Shown: in pieces, positions 58,965-64,000 of the stretch
How the letters are laid out: every line of letters begins with the position of its first letter
Position numbering within the stretch: position 1 is the stretch's first letter
DNA from: Protopterus annectens
Taxonomy: Eukaryota; Chordata; Ceratodontiformes; Protopteridae
DNA length: 64,000 nucleotides
Assembly (NCBI RefSeq): GCF_019279795.1
Contig: NC_056725.1
Location: 1,745,188,689-1,745,252,688 of the forward strand
Direction: 5' to 3'
Made by a program: the position numbers and the translations under genes
Notes under the pieces: model-generated
The model's input: the letters and a program-made list of their open reading frames with translations, nothing else
What the model was told of the DNA's origin: nothing
Databases searched by the model: none

Positions 58965-59310
58965 GTTAGTCCAAGTAGGCTAGTAACATCTTTTCAGGAG
59001 AGACCCTTGGTGGATATGATACTAGTAGGGGAATTTTGGCCAAGGAATTAGGCGGCTTCCCCCTACTCTTTTTGATACCTCAGGTGGATGTAAACAATCT
59101 CATATCACCTACCTTTATCATAGACAGATGGGGCCTCAGTTTAACATCTTATCCAAAGGATGACACACCAAGGAGTGCAATCCCCCCTCCCTTAAAGTGA
59201 ACTGCATTATCAGCAATCCATTGACATGGTGTGGGAGTAGAACCAGCAGCTTTCTGTATCAAAGGCAAGTATTCTACCTGTTGTGCTACTAACACTGCTT
59301 TGAAATTCTG
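58965..59310 (-). mobile_element. tRNA-derived SINE, third family
   Basis: Minus strand: degraded A box region GTAGCACAACAGGTAGAATAC, B box CTGGTTCTACTCCCACACC. Then a body with CATCCTTTGGATAAGATGTTAAACTGAGGCCC-type block (59170-59130), AAAAAGAGTAGGGG and CCTTGGCCAAAATTCCCC. These body blocks recur, as I remember, in several fish SINE families. The tail and partner LINE could not be fixed. The minus-strand frame inside it is not a gene. Confidence 0.6.
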
Positions 59311-59685
59311 TAGCACAAATGCTGACAGACATTTGCTAAACAAAACAGTTACACACTTAAAACACAGTTAGCATGAGGAACAGTAAACCTCTCTTCCTTT
59401 TAAAAATGCAATGAAACTCACATTCATTGAAAATGCACCCCTGTAGTTTTGATTTTTTCCATTAAGCAGTAAAATAAAATCAGTGAACCAAATGATGGCA
59501 ATATTACCCATTTCCAAACATTTCATTCAACTCTGATGTCTAAGTGAGCAATCTGGTAGTTGGTGTACAGGATTAAGGCTCTTGTTTCCTGCAGCGTGCA
59601 TTGTACTTAAAGACACATGCACAGGCCACAGATACAGAGTGTGTCATTAAAGAAGAAATATAAAAAATTTGTTTTGTTTACTTAA
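59311..59685. other. No gene recognised
   Basis: No motif, repeat or RNA signal seen. Confidence 0.5.
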
Positions 59686-59689
59686 AATG

Positions 59690-59790
59690 AAATTTTGTGG
59701 CAGCCCCCCCATCCACTGGACCACCCCAGCCAGTGGGCCCAAGGCAACTGCCTAGGTTGCCTAGTGCTAGATCCAGCTCTTATCATGAGA
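59690..59790 (-). repeat. Fragment related to the MITE at 33.8 kb
   Basis: Minus strand has CTAGGCAACCTAGGCAGTTGCC and TTGGGCCC, resembling CTTAGGCATAGGCC...GGCGGCCGCCTAGGGCG of 33780-33830. Only one end is recognisable. Confidence 0.4.
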
Positions 59791-59885
59791 ATTAGCAAAA
59801 AAGGCAGAAATTGCGATAGAGAAATTGTGATAGTAAAATAAATGGTGAAAAACATTAAAAATGCCACCATTATTAAAAGCTAACA

Positions 59886-61860
59886 ATGAATAGGTTCATA
59901 GGTTCATAGGTAGGTACTAGGCTATCGGCCCAAGGGCCTATGCAAGCCTAGCCAACAAGGTTCCCTGGCTTACGCCACCCAAGAAAGTTATTTTCCTGTG
60001 CCACTGATGAGCAGAGACACAGAAGTGATCCCCAGGGTGTATTTCTTATTTCCCATCCACTCATCAAGATTTTTCTTGAAGAGTGCTAATGAAGAACTTT
60101 GCTTGACATAGATGGGTAGCCTGTTCCAGAGTATGGGAAGTCTTTGGGATAGGAATCTATCCCTCCAGCACATCCTGTTTATTGTGGTGACAAGGTTTAG
60201 GTCCCTAGAGCGTGTAGCTCGGAGGGATTGGGATTTCTTTGGTTGTAGCATGTCCAACAGCTCTGGGTTTGACATAGCTTTATATGTAAGGCAGAGATCA
60301 CCTCTGAATAGGCGATATGCTACAGAGTAAAGCTGGAGTTTTTTGAGGCGGTCAGTGTAGGACATTTGTTTGAGTCCAGTAATCCTCTTTGTGAGGTACT
60401 TCTGTGGCCTTTCCAGCTGCTGCAGATGTCTTGTGAGGTACATTCCAAAAGGGGCATTGTACTCTATATTGGGTCTAATGAATGATGAGTAGAGGGTAAC
60501 GATGACCTCTTTTTTCCTGGACGAGAACCCTTTTATGATGAGGTGTGCCATGTAGAAGGACTTCCTGACTACTGTGGCGATGTGACTATCAAAGGAGAGA
60601 CTACTGTCCACCTGGGTCCCAAGGTCTCTTATCACGCATTCGGTGTTAAGTAGATTGCTGCCTAAGTGGTAGTTCATGGGTACAGAATTTTTACCAAAGG
60701 GGATGACACTGCACTTTTTGGCATTGAGCTTGAGGACATGGCTCTGACACCAGGCATCTGTCTCAGAGAGGCCCTTCTGTAGGATGTTCACATCATTTGG
60801 GGACTTGACTATGGCTCCTAGTTTGCAGTCATCTGCGAACTTCATTAGCCAGAGGCCTTCTGTGTTAGCCTGTACTTCAGAGAAGTAGATATCAAACAGG
60901 AGCGGTCCCAGGACAGAACCCTGTATTACTCCACTTGTCACTGGTTTGAGGTCAGATTTGGAGTCTGCAACTTTTACAGTGTGGGTTCTGTCAGTGAGCC
61001 AGTTGGCAACCCATCTTGTGATGTAGGGATTTATGCCTAGTTTATTGAGTTTAGCTATAATTCCAGAATGGGGGATGGTGTCGAAAGCCTTGGCGAGGTC
61101 AAGATAGGCTGTGTGAACCACTTTACCCTCATCTACAGCTTTGGTGACTGCCCCAAAGAAGTCGATCAGGTTCAGGAGGCATGATCTGCCTTTCACAAAC
61201 CCGAACTGGGTGGGATCCAGAGTTTGGAGGTTACCAATGTCTTTGTTTATGAGTTCCATGGCTTTGCAGACCAGGCTCGTCAGGCTAATAGGTCTATAGT
61301 TCCCGGGATCAGTGGTGGCTCCCCCTTTGTGGAGTGGGATGACTGTTGCTGTGCGCCATTCAGTGGGCACAAAGCCTGATGCAAGGCTATTATTGAACAT
61401 GGTGCTTAAGTGGGGAGCCAGTTCATTCTGAAGTTCGTGTAAAACGCAGCCTGGGATGTTGTCCGGTCCCATGGATGCTGTGTTTTTGGCTTTAGAGAGT
61501 GCAGCTTTCACCTGCGTAGTTGTGATTACAGGGACTCTGCATTCTTCCTGTATAGATATGGGCCCTTTAGGGGGGGGGGGTGGGGTAAAGTTAGCACTGA
61601 ACCTATCTGCCAGGATGTTGGCAATATCAGTTGGTTCTGTAATTTTCATGCCTTTGTGCTGTAACTCAGAGCAGATCTGGGTGCTGCCATTGAGATTCTT
61701 GACATAGCTATAGAATGCTTTTTGGTTGTCCTTGGAATTGGTGGCAATTTTATTTTCGTAGCTAGCTTTGGAGGATCTTATAAGGGATCTCAGCTTCTTA
61801 CTGAGGCTGACCAGAGAGCTCCTCCACTCATGGGAGTTTACTCTCTTTTGCAACTGTTAG
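59886..61860 (-). mobile_element. CR1 LINE, 5'-truncated, best-preserved copy (e)
   Basis: The minus strand holds 621 open codons (61853-59988), then a short 3'-untranslated part ending GGCTAGGCTTGCATAGGCCC...CTAGTACCTACCTATGAA with the 8-bp CCTATGAA unit repeated. Five more copies of this family occur in the window (4.75, 11.0, 29.4, 43.1 and 44.3 kb), in both orientations. Truncation falls between the endonuclease and the RT. No target duplication could be seen. Confidence 0.85.
59988..61853 (-). CDS. CR1 ORF2 protein, RT to C-terminus (lacks endonuclease)
   Basis: Residues 1-95 are the linker between endonuclease and RT (SKASYENKIATNSKDNQKAFYSYV, ITEPTDIANILADRFSANF). RT then follows with PDNIPGCVLHEL (about 130), PTEWRTATVIPLHKGG, DPGNYRPISLTSLVCKAME, TQFGFVKGRSCLLNLIDFF, HTAYLDLAKAFDTIPHSG, SGVIQGSVLGPLLFDIYFSEV and the active site MKFADDCKLGA (codons for FADDC at about 60827-60842). 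The C-terminus has KAMSNPELLDML and LPILWNRLPIYVKQ. Family role: target-primed reverse transcription. No stop interrupts it, although the usual PQGS reads IQGS and the ORF start is only an internal Met after truncation. Confidence 0.8.
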   Translation of the reverse strand: MQKRVNSHEWRSSLVSLSKKLRSLIRSSKASYENKIATNSKDNQKAFYSYVKNLNGSTQICSELQHKGMKITEPTDIANILADRFSANFTPPPPPKGPISIQEECRVPVITTTQVKAALSKAKNTASMGPDNIPGCVLHELQNELAPHLSTMFNNSLASGFVPTEWRTATVIPLHKGGATTDPGNYRPISLTSLVCKAMELINKDIGNLQTLDPTQFGFVKGRSCLLNLIDFFGAVTKAVDEGKVVHTAYLDLAKAFDTIPHSGIIAKLNKLGINPYITRWVANWLTDRTHTVKVADSKSDLKPVTSGVIQGSVLGPLLFDIYFSEVQANTEGLWLMKFADDCKLGAIVKSPNDVNILQKGLSETDAWCQSHVLKLNAKKCSVIPFGKNSVPMNYHLGSNLLNTECVIRDLGTQVDSSLSFDSHIATVVRKSFYMAHLIIKGFSSRKKEVIVTLYSSFIRPNIEYNAPFGMYLTRHLQQLERPQKYLTKRITGLKQMSYTDRLKKLQLYSVAYRLFRGDLCLTYKAMSNPELLDMLQPKKSQSLRATRSRDLNLVTTINRMCWRDRFLSQRLPILWNRLPIYVKQSSSLALFKKNLDEWMGNKKYTLGITSVSLLISGTGK

Positions 61861-63633
61861 CAGTTTAAACTTTACACAGTGTACAGAACAGTTGAGAACA
61901 TTTAACCAATAACAAAGCAAACATATCTGAAATGTCATTCCTGTAAAGCAATTATTTCCTGATAGTTTTTTTGCCTTAGTAACTTGTTTACATGCTCTTG
62001 CTTACAATTTGTACTACAAGTCTTACAGCAAAGCACAACTTCAGTGTACATTTGCATTAATAGCTACCTTTATGCATTGCTGTTATTCTGTTGGCTGATA
62101 CTGCAAAACCTGTTTGGCTATTATGTTTTAGTTAATAAACTGATTTAATAACAAAGGCAAGTGTAAACATCTGTGGTTTCAGGACTTAAAGGAAATTTAT
62201 TATTCATAAGTCATGAATTACTTCCAACTTGGCTGGGACTCAGTTAATTCTGATTGTATGATGGTGTTGTTAGTAACATTAACTCAGGGAAGAATTTTGC
62301 TGTGTCACTGAAAGACTGTTTGGTAATGTGTCCCGAAACAACCCAGAACACGCAGGTACCTGTTAAAAATCTCTTGAGGTCTTTTTCTGGATTTTGAGCA
62401 TTTTGTAATATGCTTCATTGTTCTGCATGCATTTATGGTCCAGCACATCACGATCTGTGGCACAGCCCAAACCAGTTATTTAAAACCACTGCCAGTGTAG
62501 CAAAGCAGGGTATGTTTGCTGGTATACATCAAACAGTGCTTGTTCCAGTCCTTTTCACCACCTCATGTCCCAGACATGATGATGTTGCTTATAACATAAG
62601 GCGAAAGCATACAGTGGTTTGTTTCAGTTATTTCTATTGCTTAACAAACAATAAATCAGTTGAAGTTTTGAATGACTCACCAGTGGAATGTTTGAATGAA
62701 ATATTTGGTATAATAATTTTCATTTTATTGCTAAATAAAATTAATTTTCTGTGTACATTTTTGAGCAAAAGATCTTGAAGTTTTCCTCATCAGCAATGGA
62801 GTATGGCATGTAAGTGCTACAAGAAGGAATGTAGCCTAATCCAAGTAAACAGTTATGTTGTGCAGAGCAGGTAACCTTAAACATTAAAAGCAAAAGTGAC
62901 ACCTTGTAGGAAAGATTTTCAGCCAAGCATGCAATAAGTTAAACACAGCAGAAATGTCAGCATTACATCCATTGGGCAATGTAAAGATCATATACTATAT
63001 CAATGACCCCCTCAGCTTATTAAAGCCCAGCATGCAGTTCCCTCATTTCTTCAACATATAAATAACAGACTACAAATATAATTAAACTGAACACAAAAGT
63101 AAGCAAATGTTAGACTATGATATATTAAAAGAGGTTCTACAATGAAACTTCAACTTCCTGAATGCCAAAATGACACAACCCCCCCCTGAAACACAGAAGG
63201 GTGAAACAATCAACTGTATTTCTTTGTCTTTTTTTTGGGGGGGGGGCACTTTCAATGTTGCAGTAAGCCCTCATATCCCCAAATGTATAAATACCAACCC
63301 CATGGTCTTGCCAACTTGAAGAAGGAAGAAATCTCCCAAAACAAGTGAATCACTGCTGGCACACACTTAGAAAGCATGCACTGGCAATGATCTAATATGG
63401 GAATCAGTGTTCAGCGTTATGCATTTCATCTTTTGTTTCTTTGTACTAATGACACTCAAGCCATTTCACCTCAAGTAACTGTAGGGAAGCCATTAAAAGA
63501 GTACATTGGGAGAAAATTAAAATCAGCTTAAAGTTGAGAAAAACGACATCAGATATGTGCAGTTACAAGTGAATAGAGGGCATTTATCAGAAAAAGTGCA
63601 TTAGCAGACTCTTATGTGACTTTAAAGTATGCT
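61861..63633. other. No gene recognised; one doubtful PLE-like scrap
   Basis: The frame 62410-62778 has no motif. At about 63316-63352 CTTGAAGAAGGA...TCCCAAAACAAGTG resembles a degraded PLE hammerhead region, but both cores are changed. C and G runs occur at 63180 and 63236. Confidence 0.45.
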
Positions 63634-63904
63634 CCTCAATCTCTCAGGATAATGAATCTGAGCAAAGCCAGAAATAATTGAGGACAAAGGCCCATAAATA
63701 GGAAAAGATTTTAAACATTCTCTTATAAACTCAGAAAGTTGCTAGAAAAACAGATGTTTGCATTAATATGTATTTTCTGAAGAATATAAAGTCTGAAAGT
63801 CAGTTGAGAATCATTATTTAGTGCCTTTAGTCCTTAATGATTTGCCAGAAAACCACAAATTTTATGTGAAACAGACTAAAAATATGAGGTAAAAATCTAG
63901 ACAC
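63634..63904 (+). repeat. hAT-like non-autonomous repeat, further copy
   Basis: CTCAATCTCTCAGGATAATG at the left resembles the CATA.CTCTCAAC terminus. The interior shares AAATAGGAAAAGATTTTAAA, TATAAACTCAGAAAGTTG, TATTTTCTGAAG and TAAAAATATGAGG with the copy at 5699-5987. The right terminus is lost. Confidence 0.5.
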
Positions 63905-64000
63905 TTGCTTTGTTTTAAGTCACACCTACATTTACAAAATAAAGAATCTTATTTTTCTTCAATAATCAGTGGAACAATTCAAGAAATAACAAATAACTGC

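Noticed and set aside
62410..62778. 122-codon plus-strand frame
   Set aside because: No recognisable domain, no neighbouring exon-like frames.
63316..63352. CTTGAAGAAGGA...TCCCAAAACAAG, PLE-like
   Set aside because: Both conserved cores are changed; only a general resemblance remains.

Overview
This window reads as intergenic DNA from a transposon-rich vertebrate. No host protein-coding gene, rRNA, functional tRNA or CRISPR array can be supported. Nearly every coding-like stretch is a retrotransposon or DNA-transposon relic broken by stops and frameshifts. The mix is R4/Rex6-type, CR1, L1, L2-like and RTE LINEs, Ty3/Gypsy (Mag-like), DIRS/Ngaro tyrosine-recombinase elements, Penelope-like elements, V-SINE-like SINEs, hAT/Mutator-like MITEs, PIF/Harbinger relics and long CA/TA microsatellites. 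That points to a non-amniote vertebrate, perhaps a large-genome lineage such as lungfish or amphibian, or a repeat-rich fish. The species cannot be read from the sequence and this is inference.

Layout. 0-5 kb: minus-strand R4/Dong/Rex6-like LINE (restriction-like endonuclease at the window edge, RT with FVDD, N-terminal block triplicated), invaded by a MITE with 9-bp target duplication and by a CR1 fragment. 5.7-6.3 kb: hAT-like repeat and (CA)n. 6.5-9 kb: minus-strand Ngaro/DIRS element (RT-RNase H, tyrosine recombinase, SGNH hydrolase), invaded by a Penelope-like (PLE) hairpin flanked by a 15-bp duplication. 9.5-10.6 kb: Harbinger-type Myb-like gene relic. 11-12.6 kb: CR1. 13 kb: PLE 3' fragment. 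15.7-23.7 kb: an almost complete Mag-like Gypsy element with both LTRs, primer-binding site, gag, protease, RT, RNase H, integrase and polypurine tract; it carries a SINE. 24-25.8 kb: PLE hairpin inserted in a hAT-like MITE, then an open RTE-type LINE. 27 kb: Harbinger transposase relic. 29.4-31.4 kb: CR1 and a hAT MITE with 8-bp duplication. 31.9-35.9 kb: L1 relic with a nested MITE. 36.4 kb: compound microsatellite. 38-39.6 kb: DIRS relic. 40.1-42.9 kb: CR1-like LINE. 43.1-44.4 kb: CR1. 46.5-49.1 kb: LINE relic split by a PLE with a GIY-YIG domain and long inverted repeats. 49.3 kb: second SINE. 51.2 kb: LINE C-terminus. 54.8-57.9 kb: L2-like LINE. 59 kb: third SINE. 59.9-61.9 kb: CR1 with 621 open codons.

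Three points stand out. (1) PLE pieces carry compact hammerhead-ribozyme-like motifs, in inverted arms flanked by 15-16-bp target duplications. (2) Two SINEs with similar tRNA/V-type heads carry different 3' tails, each matching a different LINE in the same window. (3) Nested insertions allow relative dating of several families.
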